From Phycisphaerales bacterium (lineage in GTDB: Bacteria; Planctomycetota; Phycisphaerae; Phycisphaerales; UBA1924): 6,907 nucleotides of DNA. The DNA is taken from assembly GCA_007124345.1 (NCBI GenBank), contig SLFH01000286.1, positions 1-6,907 on the forward strand, written 5' to 3'. The position numbers were made by a program, and so were the translations under genes. The notes below the pieces were generated by a model. It had not been told where the DNA came from, ran no database searches, and was given only the letters and a program-made list of their open reading frames with translations. Shown here piece after piece: positions 1-5,113 of this stretch. The stretch's first letter is position 1. Every line of letters begins with the position of its first letter.

Positions 1-510
1 ATCCTCCAGCCCCACCACGCCGACGCGCTGTTCGAGTTGACCGACCGCAACCGCGAAGCCCTCCGCCGCTGGCTCCCCTGGCTCGACTCCACCCGCTCGC
101 CAGACGACACCCGCGCCTTCATCCGTTCAACCCTCGACGCCTTCGCACGCACCGGCGCTTTCACCTGCGGCATCTGGCACAACACCAACCTCTGCGGCGT
201 CATCGGCTTCAACACCCTCGACCGCCAGAACCGCTCCGCCCGCATCGGCTACTGGCTCGACGCTGAGCACCGGGGCAAAGGGATCATGACCGCCTGCTGC
301 CGCTCGCTCGTCGACCACGCCTTCAACGAGCTCGACCTGCACCGGATCGTGATCGCCGTCGCGACCGACAACCACGCCAGCCAGGCGATCCCCGAGCGCC
401 TCGGCTTCACCAGAGAGGGCGTCGAACGCGACGCCGAACACCTCTACGACCGCTTCGTCGACTGCACGATCAATGTGCTGCTCAGACCAGACGCACAGGT
501 CGGCCGCTGA
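1..510 (+). CDS. GNAT N-acetyltransferase, RimJ/RimL type (5' partial)
   Basis: Transfers an acetyl group from acetyl-CoA to an amino group. RimJ/RimL relatives acetylate ribosomal-protein N-termini, but the substrate here cannot be read from sequence. The frame is open from base 1, and the residues before the TTG at 37 (ADALFELTDRNREALRRWLPW region) match the conserved N-terminal block of the family, so the true start lies left of the window and TTG 37 is only an internal candidate. About 169 residues are visible. The acetyl-CoA pyrophosphate loop is RGKGIM (visible residues about 91-96). An N-x-x-S helix leading to RLGF follows at about 124-136, and a Tyr-containing C-terminal strand (HLYDRFVDC) ends the fold. 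Only the first strand and perhaps 10-20 residues are missing. It ends in TGA and converges with the next gene across about 100 bp, in which I see no T-tailed hairpin. Family call is firm, substrate unknown. Confidence 0.88.
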   Translation: MLQPHHADALFELTDRNREALRRWLPWLDSTRSPDDTRAFIRSTLDAFARTGAFTCGIWHNTNLCGVIGFNTLDRQNRSARIGYWLDAEHRGKGIMTACCRSLVDHAFNELDLHRIVIAVATDNHASQAIPERLGFTREGVERDAEHLYDRFVDCTINVLLRPDAQVGR

Positions 511-608
511 AGAGCACCTGCCCGGACACCGCCAGCCTCCGCCCGCAGACCGACCGCGGACACAACGCATCCAGCAGAGCGGACGCCAACGCCGATACGG
601 CCCAACAT

Positions 609-1349
609 TCAGGCGTTCTCATCGCGTCCCACTTCGTTCTCAACTTCTCGACTCACGGCCGCGAAGTCTCCGGCGATGTCGCGCCACAGATCAACCCACT
701 CGTCTTTTCGGACATCATCCATTTCCAGGTCAAGATCAAAGACCGTCGATGTCGGCTCATCGCCAGCGGAGGCGAAGAACAGATCAAGCAACGCCCGCTC
801 GTGAGTCGCGCGCTCAACAACCCGCCGAGCGGCCGCGGTGCTCATCTGCATGCACACAAGCAGCATCGCCAAGCGAAAAAACGACCTGAGCGCCATCGTG
901 TCGGTCATGTCCTGTGATTCGTGAAGCCTCGCTTCGCAAGAGCCGAGCCACTCCCCGAACGCCGACACAATCGCGTCGCCCGACCCAAACGCATCCTTCA
1001 TCGCGATAGGCAGATAAGAGTGGATCATCGAGCACAAGGAGTCCTTGGGCGCAACAAGCGTGTCCTCCACCACCAGCACATAGCACAGGAGCAACAGCCC
1101 GCGGCGATCCGACCGTCCGCCGCTCATGAACAACCACATCGCTTCGGAAGCCGCAAACGACAATGCGCGATTGGAGACATCGCCCCGCAACCCCCGCACC
1201 AACTGAGCCTTCACCGGCTCGCGGGGGCCGTACTGGGTTTCTGCGACTGAATCGAGATCCGCATCGGTGATTCTTGAGCTCAACAATTCCAGCAGACTCT
1301 GCGTCTTGCTTCGGGCCGCCCGGTCTCGCTTCCCGCTTGCATCAACCAT
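609..1349 (-). CDS. hypothetical protein, predicted helical, 246 aa
   Basis: I do not recognise this protein. I chose the ATG at 1349 because the minus strand carries AGGAGG seven bases before it; a TTG at 1370 would add seven residues but lies upstream of that ribosome site. The 246-residue product has no signal peptide. It begins with a basic segment (residues 5-16), then appears almost entirely helical. Hydrophobic stretches at about 84-98 and 155-168 (Met- and Leu-rich) look more like buried helices than membrane spans. The last 50 residues are strongly acidic with two Trp (DEWVDLWRDIAGDF). Third codon positions use noticeably more A and T (GAT, TCA, GAA, TTG) than atpD or sucC, consistent with low expression or later acquisition. 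It is probably cytoplasmic, and its coding nature is supported by the ribosome site and uninterrupted frame. A perfect TTGACA lies at 1410-1415 (minus), but no good -10 follows at 16-18 bases. Confidence 0.72.
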   Translation of the reverse strand: MVDASGKRDRAARSKTQSLLELLSSRITDADLDSVAETQYGPREPVKAQLVRGLRGDVSNRALSFAASEAMWLFMSGGRSDRRGLLLLCYVLVVEDTLVAPKDSLCSMIHSYLPIAMKDAFGSGDAIVSAFGEWLGSCEARLHESQDMTDTMALRSFFRLAMLLVCMQMSTAAARRVVERATHERALLDLFFASAGDEPTSTVFDLDLEMDDVRKDEWVDLWRDIAGDFAAVSREVENEVGRDENA

Positions 1350-1462
1350 CGCCGTGCCTCCTCGCGCCAAACACTGCGATGAGCGAACTGCGGCTTCGCC
1401 GGATCACGCTGTCAATGTACGAGGAACCCCCGCCCGCCGCAAGAGCGGACCCCGCCGGATCC

Positions 1463-1480
1463 AGGGGCGTCGCGCCCCCT
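1463..1480. repeat. GC-rich short hairpin in the intergenic gap
   Basis: A six-base perfect inverted repeat, GGGGCG / CGCCCC (1464-1469 and 1473-1478) around a three-base loop, sits in the gap between the divergent genes. No T-run follows on either strand, so it is not a good intrinsic terminator. It resembles the compact GC palindromes dispersed between genes in many high-GC genomes, but only one copy is visible here. Confidence 0.3.
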
Positions 1481-1516
1481 TGAAACGCTTGCACCGGCCC
1501 GCCCGGGTTGCCCGAC

Positions 1517-1536
1517 ACTGTAGCCACTGCTACAGT
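1517..1536. promoter_or_regulatory. candidate operator: perfect 8+8 inverted repeat
   Basis: The arms ACTGTAGC (1517-1524) and GCTACAGT (1529-1536) are exact reverse complements around a four-base spacer. The repeat directly abuts the candidate -35 of the outer-membrane protein gene and is distinctly less GC-rich than its surroundings, as expected of a site bound by a dimeric regulator. The CTG/CAG spacing is 12, not the 10 of the enterobacterial LexA box. Which regulator binds is unknown. Confidence 0.5.
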
Positions 1537-1564
1537 TGCCCCTCGCAGCCCAACCCGCCATAGT
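1536..1564 (+). promoter_or_regulatory. candidate sigma-70-type promoter for the outer-membrane protein gene
   Basis: TTGCCC (1536-1541, 4 of 6 to TTGACA) and CATAGT (1559-1564, 4 of 6 to TATAAT) are separated by exactly 17 bases. Transcription would begin near 1571, leaving room for the GGAG ribosome site (1586-1589) and ATG at 1598. The -35 shares its first base with the last base of the inverted repeat, suggesting regulated initiation. Both hexamers are imperfect, so this is a prediction. Confidence 0.4.
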
Positions 1565-1597
1565 CTCGGCCACGCAATGCACGACGGAGATCCGCAG

Positions 1598-2458
1598 ATG
1601 AAACCACCCGCCCCTCGCCGCCTCGCTCTTTCAGCCGCGACCTCGATCGTCGCGCTCACCGCGGCCCCAGCACTCGCGTCCGAGTGGGCCGCCATCTTCA
1701 ACCACGACGATGTCCCCGAGGGCCCGGCCCTGCGGCCCATCGCCCCCGAGCCCCACCCCTACTCCCTCGATCAGGGACGCTTCCAGATCGAGATCTCCCC
1801 CTTCAGCTACGCCTACAACAGGCGCGACGGCGACGGCACACGCATCCGAAGCCACGCGTTCGACATCCCCGCACTTCTCAAGTACGGCCTCACCGACACC
1901 ATCGATATCCAGGTCGGCGCAGACCTCTTCGTCTGGGAACACTCACGCGAACGAGGCGAGAGCGACTGGGACACCGACAGCGGCTTCGGCGATCTCACCT
2001 TCCGCGTCAAGAAGAATCTGTGGGGCAACCAAGGCGAAACACCAACCGCGCTCGCGGTCATGCCTTTCCTCGTCTTCCCCACAGCAACCGGGGGCATGGG
2101 CGAGACCGGCATCCGAGGCGGGCTGATGGCGCCTTGGGAATGGGTGTTCGCAGAGGGCTGGTCGCTCGATGTGGTGCCCAGCATCGCCGCGGTCAGAAAC
2201 CTCGACGACGACGGCTACGAGACCGAGTTCGCGGGCCTCTTCACCGTCAACCGCGAGATCCGCGAGGGACTGGAAGCGTTCGTTGATCTGCACGCCGCCG
2301 TCACGACAGAAAGCGGACGCAAGTGGCTCGGCGTGGTCGGTGTCGGCCTGACGATCGAGATCGACGACAACCTCGCCCTCGAACCCGCCGTCCACTTCGG
2401 CGTGACCCGCGAGGCCGACGACTTCGCCGCTTCGCTCACGCTCGTCCGCCGCTTCTGA
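1598..2458 (+). CDS. outer-membrane beta-barrel protein, transporter/MetA-type (PF13557-like)
   Basis: Predicted outer-membrane barrel of the 'transporter' / phenol-degradation MetA-like group; the cargo is unknown and the pathway name should not be taken literally. The ATG at 1598 is chosen because GGAG lies eight bases upstream and because it gives a clean Sec signal peptide: basic PRR, hydrophobic core, then PALA before Ser28. In-frame starts at 1508 and 1577 would put extra residues before the signal and lack a ribosome site. The mature part (about 28-286) alternates short amphipathic strands and polar turns: a strand pair at 61-73, LKYGLTDTIDIQVGADLFVW at 94-113, the family-typical SGFGDLTFRVKKNLW at 128-142, then AVMPFLVFPTATGG at 153-166. 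The chain ends in Phe, the usual barrel-assembly signal. 286 residues is normal for the group. It stands alone, with its own candidate operator-promoter and a terminator 30 bp downstream. Confidence 0.82.
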   Translation: MKPPAPRRLALSAATSIVALTAAPALASEWAAIFNHDDVPEGPALRPIAPEPHPYSLDQGRFQIEISPFSYAYNRRDGDGTRIRSHAFDIPALLKYGLTDTIDIQVGADLFVWEHSRERGESDWDTDSGFGDLTFRVKKNLWGNQGETPTALAVMPFLVFPTATGGMGETGIRGGLMAPWEWVFAEGWSLDVVPSIAAVRNLDDDGYETEFAGLFTVNREIREGLEAFVDLHAAVTTESGRKWLGVVGVGLTIEIDDNLALEPAVHFGVTREADDFAASLTLVRRF

Positions 2459-2487
2459 AACGACACCAAGCACATCCCCGCACCCCG

Positions 2488-2516
2488 CGCCGGCGCCGAC
2501 AAAGGGCCGGCGTTTT
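2488..2516 (+). terminator. intrinsic terminator after the outer-membrane protein gene
   Basis: A seven-base GC stem, CGCCGGC (2488-2494) pairing with GCCGGCG (2506-2512), has an 11-base loop and is followed by TTTT (2513-2516). It works only in the plus direction, since no T-run follows on the minus strand. It lies just before the stop codon of the convergent pmp3-like gene, separating the two transcripts. Confidence 0.7.
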
Positions 2517-2520
2517 CGCA

Positions 2521-2697
2521 TCAGGTCTTCAGCACGACCCAGAGCGCGTGGATCATCCCCGGGATGTACCCCAGCAGCGTCAGCAGGATGCTCAGCAGCA
2601 ATTGAAGCCCGACCCCTGCTTTCAGCAACACCGCGATCGGCGGCAGAACAATCGCCAGCAGAACCAGAATCAGACTGCGTTCGTTGCTTTCAGACAT
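2521..2697 (-). CDS. Pmp3/YqaE family small membrane protein, 58 aa
   Basis: Small hydrophobic inner-membrane protein of the Pmp3/YqaE (UPF0057) family. Eukaryotic Pmp3 proteins influence membrane potential and ion leak, and bacterial members are often stress-linked; the molecular action is not established. Translating 2697 to 2521 gives 58 residues, the usual family length. After a short polar start (MSESNERS) comes membrane segment one, containing LPPIAVLLKAGVG (residues 18-30). Segment two is LLLSILLTLLGYIPGMIHALWVV (about 33-55). The PP pair, the KxGVG turn and the LGYIPG-IHALWV block are the family signature. The minus strand has GAGG five bases before the ATG. It converges with the outer-membrane protein gene and lies 157 bp downstream of the nucleotidyltransferase, with no terminator visible between, so some readthrough from the sucC transcript is possible. 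Confidence 0.93.
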   Translation of the reverse strand: MSESNERSLILVLLAIVLPPIAVLLKAGVGLQLLLSILLTLLGYIPGMIHALWVVLKT

Positions 2698-2712
2698 GTT
2701 GACCTCGTTGAT

Positions 2713-2766
2713 CTGTCTTGAAGTTGCACAGACGCAATAGCGCCTTCGGCGTCCGTCTCAAGACAG
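2713..2766 (-). promoter_or_regulatory. long stem-loop in the leader of the pmp3-like gene
   Basis: Nine-base perfect arms, CTGTCTTGA (2713-2721) and TCAAGACAG (2758-2766), enclose 36 bases. Inside, CGCC/GGCG (2741-2744 and 2748-2751) forms a second hairpin, and GACG/CGTC (2731-2734 and 2754-2757) can stack on the outer stem. In the minus-strand transcript the structure ends a few bases before the GAGG ribosome site. It could be a cis-regulatory leader or a protein-binding inverted repeat. No T-run follows, so it is not a terminator. Confidence 0.4.
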
Positions 2767-2854
2767 TCTACGGGGCACCAGCCATTCTGGATGGCAGAAC
2801 ACAATGAACGATCGGCGTCCTCGATCATCGACCGGAACCGGCCGAGCCAGTCCT

Positions 2855-3130
2855 TTATCCGACGCGGAGCAGGTCCTCTTCGATCGAAGCCCTGACAGAC
2901 GAAGAGAGGCGATGGTGGTCCTCGACAAGGTCAACCGATCGCCCGATCAATCGCTCCAGCTCGTTCTGGACACGGGCCAAGGTGATAAGCGTCACATCGG
3001 CCGAAGCCGAGAAACCGACGAGAACATCGACATCACCGATACCGGCCGCACCCCTCGCGACGGACCCGAACAGTGCCAGTGACTCGACGCCATCGGTCTG
3101 CCGCAACGCCGGCAGCGCTTCGGCGAGCAC
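2855..3130 (-). CDS. minimal nucleotidyltransferase (MNT) domain protein
   Basis: Small protein of the DNA polymerase beta-like nucleotidyltransferase superfamily. Many relatives are the MntA antitoxin, which modifies a HEPN (DUF86) toxin RNase; others have unknown roles. Using the GTG at 3130 it has 91 residues. The nucleotide-binding motif GSVARG is at 22-27, and DVDVLV, with metal-binding Asp33 and Asp35, at 33-38. From G22 to the first Asp is 11 positions, one fewer than the common GSxARG-x5-SDxD arrangement, and the usual Ser before the first Asp is replaced by Gly. A later acidic segment, LIGRSVDLVE (61-70), fits the third carboxylate strand. The frame stays open up to the sucC stop at 3170, and the N-terminal helix appears to continue upstream of the GTG, so the true start may be a non-ATG codon such as ATT at 3157; no Shine-Dalgarno is visible for any choice. 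Likely co-transcribed with sucC. No HEPN gene is recognisable beside it. Confidence 0.78.
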   Translation of the reverse strand: MLAEALPALRQTDGVESLALFGSVARGAAGIGDVDVLVGFSASADVTLITLARVQNELERLIGRSVDLVEDHHRLSSSVRASIEEDLLRVG

Positions 3131-3169
3131 GCGCAGTATGCGGTCTTCTTCTTGAATCCGCTGGGTACT

Positions 3170-4369
3170 TCACCCTACCGCCGCGACAACCTTCTTCGCC
3201 GCGTCAGTCAGGTCCGTCGCCGCCTGCAGCGTCGGCAGGTCCGAAGCCGCGTCTTCGAGCAGCTTCCGCCCCGCGTCGACATTGGAGCCCTCAAGCCGCA
3301 CAACCAGCGGGATCTTGAAGCCCAGTTCCTTGGCCGCGTTGATGATCCCCTGCGCGATGATGTCGCAGCGCATGATCCCGCCGAAGATGTTCACCAGGAT
3401 CCCCTTCACCGAGTCGTCGCTGAGGATGATTCGGAACGCCTCGGTCACGGCTTCCTCGCTCGCGCCGCCGCCGACATCGAGGAAGTTCGCCGGCTCGCCC
3501 CCGTGGTGCTTGATGATGTCCATCGTCGACATCGCCAGCCCGGCGCCGTTGACCAGACACCCGATGTTCCCGTCCAGCGCGATGTACGACAGCCCAAACC
3601 GCTGCGCACGCAGTTCGGCGGGGTTCTCCTCCGTCGGGTCGAACATCGCCTGGATGTCCTTGTGGCGGAAGGTCGCGTTGTCGTCGAAGTTGAACTTCGC
3701 ATCGATCGCCAGCACCTGCCCATCGGGATGATCCTGGCTCGGCGGGGTCAGCACCAGCGGATTGATCTCCGCGATGGTGCAGTCCTTATCGACGAAGACC
3801 TTCGCCAGCGCCAGCATCACCTTCACCGCCTGGTTCACCTGCTTGCCCACAAAGCCCAGCCGGAACGCGACCGTCCGTGCTTGGTGCGCCTCGAGCCCGA
3901 CAAGCGGGTGCAGCGGCACCTTCATGATCGCGTCGGGGTTCTTCTCCGCGACCTCCTCGATCTCCACCCCGCCCTCCGACGAGGCGATCAGCACATTGCG
4001 CCGCGTCGCCCGATCGGTCGTAATCGCGAGGTAGAACTCCTTCTCGATGTCCACGCCCGCAGCCACCAGCAGACGCTTGACCTCGAGCCCCTCCGGGCCG
4101 GTCTGCGGCGAGACCATCTTGTTTGAGAGCATGAACCGGGCCGCGTCGGTCGCGTCCTCGGGGTTGCGCACCAGCTTGACGAACCCGGCCTTGCCGCGCC
4201 CGCCCGCGTGCACCTGCGCTTTGATCACCGCGAGGTCGGTCCCCGCGTCTCTCGTCACCTGCTTGTAGGTGCTCGCGGCGTCCTCGATCGACTCGATCAC
4301 CGCTCCGGGTGGGACGGGAACTCCCGCGTCGGCGAGAAGCTGGCGGGCCTGGTACTCGTGAACTTTCAT
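3170..4369 (-). CDS. sucC: succinyl-CoA synthetase (ADP/GDP-forming) beta subunit
   Basis: Beta subunit of succinyl-CoA synthetase, the TCA-cycle enzyme converting succinyl-CoA, phosphate and NDP to succinate, CoA and NTP; it binds the nucleotide and succinate while the alpha subunit (SucD) carries CoA and the phosphohistidine. Start ATG 4369 gives MKVHEYQARQLL, the standard family N-terminus, with GGAG five bases upstream; the open frame extends far further left but only as non-homologous sequence. The 399 residues match the usual length (388-400). The ATP-grasp domain contains HAGGRGKAG (54-62), EGGVEIEEVA (132-141) and EINPL (201-205, with Glu201 and Asn203 at the metal and phosphohistidine site), plus Asp223. 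The C-terminal domain has LDGNIGCLVNGAGLAMSTMD (265-284), GGEPANFLDVGGGAS (290-304) and VNIFGGIMRCD (326-336), then VVRLEGSN (356-363). No residue expected for catalysis is missing. sucD, usually immediately downstream, is absent; the MNT gene follows instead. A possible -10 (TACGAT, 4422-4417) lies below a tandem direct repeat. Confidence 0.97.
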   Translation of the reverse strand: MKVHEYQARQLLADAGVPVPPGAVIESIEDAASTYKQVTRDAGTDLAVIKAQVHAGGRGKAGFVKLVRNPEDATDAARFMLSNKMVSPQTGPEGLEVKRLLVAAGVDIEKEFYLAITTDRATRRNVLIASSEGGVEIEEVAEKNPDAIMKVPLHPLVGLEAHQARTVAFRLGFVGKQVNQAVKVMLALAKVFVDKDCTIAEINPLVLTPPSQDHPDGQVLAIDAKFNFDDNATFRHKDIQAMFDPTEENPAELRAQRFGLSYIALDGNIGCLVNGAGLAMSTMDIIKHHGGEPANFLDVGGGASEEAVTEAFRIILSDDSVKGILVNIFGGIMRCDIIAQGIINAAKELGFKIPLVVRLEGSNVDAGRKLLEDAASDLPTLQAATDLTDAAKKVVAAVG

Positions 4370-4432
4370 GGTCGCTCCGTCGGGCAAGCGTCGGGTTGGG
4401 TCAGGATAAGGGCCCCATCGTAGCCGCATAAG

Positions 4433-4451
4433 GACCTCGCCCGACCTCGCC
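4433..4451 (-). promoter_or_regulatory. tandem 9-bp direct repeat upstream of sucC
   Basis: GACCTCGCC occurs at 4433-4441 and again at 4443-4451, a period of 10 bases, or one helical turn. On the minus strand a weak -10 (TACGAT, 4422-4417, 4 of 6) lies below it, and the repeats cover the place where its -35 should be; no recognisable -35 is present. This arrangement suits an activator-dependent promoter, but chance in GC-rich DNA is possible. The rest of the 222-bp gap between sucC and the PilZ gene shows nothing else I can support. Confidence 0.33.
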
Positions 4452-4591
4452 ATGGGGAAACAGGCCAACGCGACCCGCCCCGGTTCCCGGTGCCCTACAC
4501 AAACGCCGGAACAAGACCTTTTCGCCACTGAAGCCCGCGCCACCATCCGCCGATGCCTTCCGCCGAACGGGTGAACGCCACGGAGGAGCGG

Positions 4592-4981
4592 ATGGGCACG
4601 CCCGAGCAGCCGCAACAGCAGAATCCCCCCGACCAACTCACCCGCGACTGCGCGATGGACCGGCGCCTGCCCCGCCACACCTGCGACATGGACGCCGCCA
4701 TCGTCGTCCTCGACGAAGGAGCCCCCGCACTCCGCCGGCAGGTCAAGGTCCGGGACATCAGCCGCGGCGGCGCAGGGGTCACCCTGGCCATCCCCATCGA
4801 ACGGGGGGTCCCGCTCGTGTTCTTGCTCAACAACCCCGTCGCCGGGGGCAAGCGGGCCGTTTACGCCGTCAGCGCGGGCTGCAAACCCGACAACGACGCG
4901 TTCAGGATCGGCATCGAGTTCCTCCCCACACCCCTCCAGATCCGCTGCCAGCCCTGGTTCTGCAGGCTCAACGCCGCCTGA
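4592..4981 (+). CDS. PilZ domain protein (putative cyclic-di-GMP receptor)
   Basis: Stand-alone PilZ domain, likely a cytoplasmic receptor for the second messenger cyclic di-GMP, acting by protein contacts on motility, attachment or envelope polysaccharide systems; the target is not indicated here. Both halves of the ligand motif are present: RRLPR (RxxxR, residues 24-28) in a flexible N-terminal segment, then DISRGG (DxSxxG, 55-60) at the start of the barrel, which ends with FRIGIEF (104-110), typical of the fold. I start at ATG 4592 (129 residues) because GGAGG lies five bases upstream. An ATG at 4553 would add 13 residues but has no ribosome site. The first 20 residues are Gln/Pro-rich and probably disordered. 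There is no signal peptide, membrane segment or output domain. It is divergent from sucC and 132 bp upstream of atpD, so it might share a transcript with atpD. Confidence 0.85.
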   Translation: MGTPEQPQQQNPPDQLTRDCAMDRRLPRHTCDMDAAIVVLDEGAPALRRQVKVRDISRGGAGVTLAIPIERGVPLVFLLNNPVAGGKRAVYAVSAGCKPDNDAFRIGIEFLPTPLQIRCQPWFCRLNAA

Positions 4982-5076
4982 TCCGCCCGCAGCGCCGGAA
5001 CACGACCCCCGGCGGTGGCCCACGCACGCCATGCCCTCCTATGGTTGCTGCCCGCGCCGGGCGGATCGCTCGCCCG
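4980..5076 (+). promoter_or_regulatory. overlapping inverted repeats between the PilZ gene and atpD
   Basis: GATCCGCCCG (4980-4989, overlapping the PilZ stop codon) is the exact reverse complement of CGGGCGGATC (5058-5067). The first six bases of that right arm can instead pair with CGCCCG at 5071-5076 over a seven-base loop. The two pairings exclude each other and lie upstream of the atpD ribosome site (AGGA, 5101-5104). This could be a leader switch, but such matches also arise easily in GC-rich DNA. No clear promoter hexamers are visible in the gap. Confidence 0.25.
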
Positions 5077-5113
5077 CGGACCAAACATCCTTCAAACGAG
5101 AGGATCCACGGCG

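Noticed and set aside
511..608. Bidirectional terminator between the converging GNAT and hypothetical genes
   Set aside because: No stem with a T-run could be found on either strand.
1387..1415. Sigma-70 promoter for the 246-residue gene from a perfect minus-strand TTGACA at 1410-1415
   Set aside because: No -10-like hexamer lies 16-18 bases downstream; the best candidate (CGCAGT) matches only 2 of 6.
1517..1536. LexA/SOS box
   Set aside because: The CTG-to-CAG spacing is 12 rather than 10, and the downstream gene is not an SOS gene.
2700..2854. Possible HEPN remnant: minus-strand frame reading IKDWLGRFRSMIEDADRSL just after the MNT stop
   Set aside because: The first residues faintly resemble the start of some DUF86 proteins, but there is no start codon at the right place, no later HEPN motif (RxxxxH), and the frame simply runs on into the pmp3-like gene out of phase.
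3152..4126. Long plus-strand open frame of 324 codons opposite sucC
   Set aside because: It is antisense to a gene with unmistakable SucC motifs. Its Arg/Asp/His/Val-rich composition is the mirror of a GC-rich codon pattern.
4370..5032. 220-residue N-terminal extension of the sucC open frame
   Set aside because: The sequence is not homologous to the family, overlaps the PilZ gene antisense, and the proper start at 4369 has its own ribosome site.
5015..5113. 33-residue N-terminal extension of AtpD
   Set aside because: The ribosome site AGGA and the family N-terminus both fit ATG 5114.
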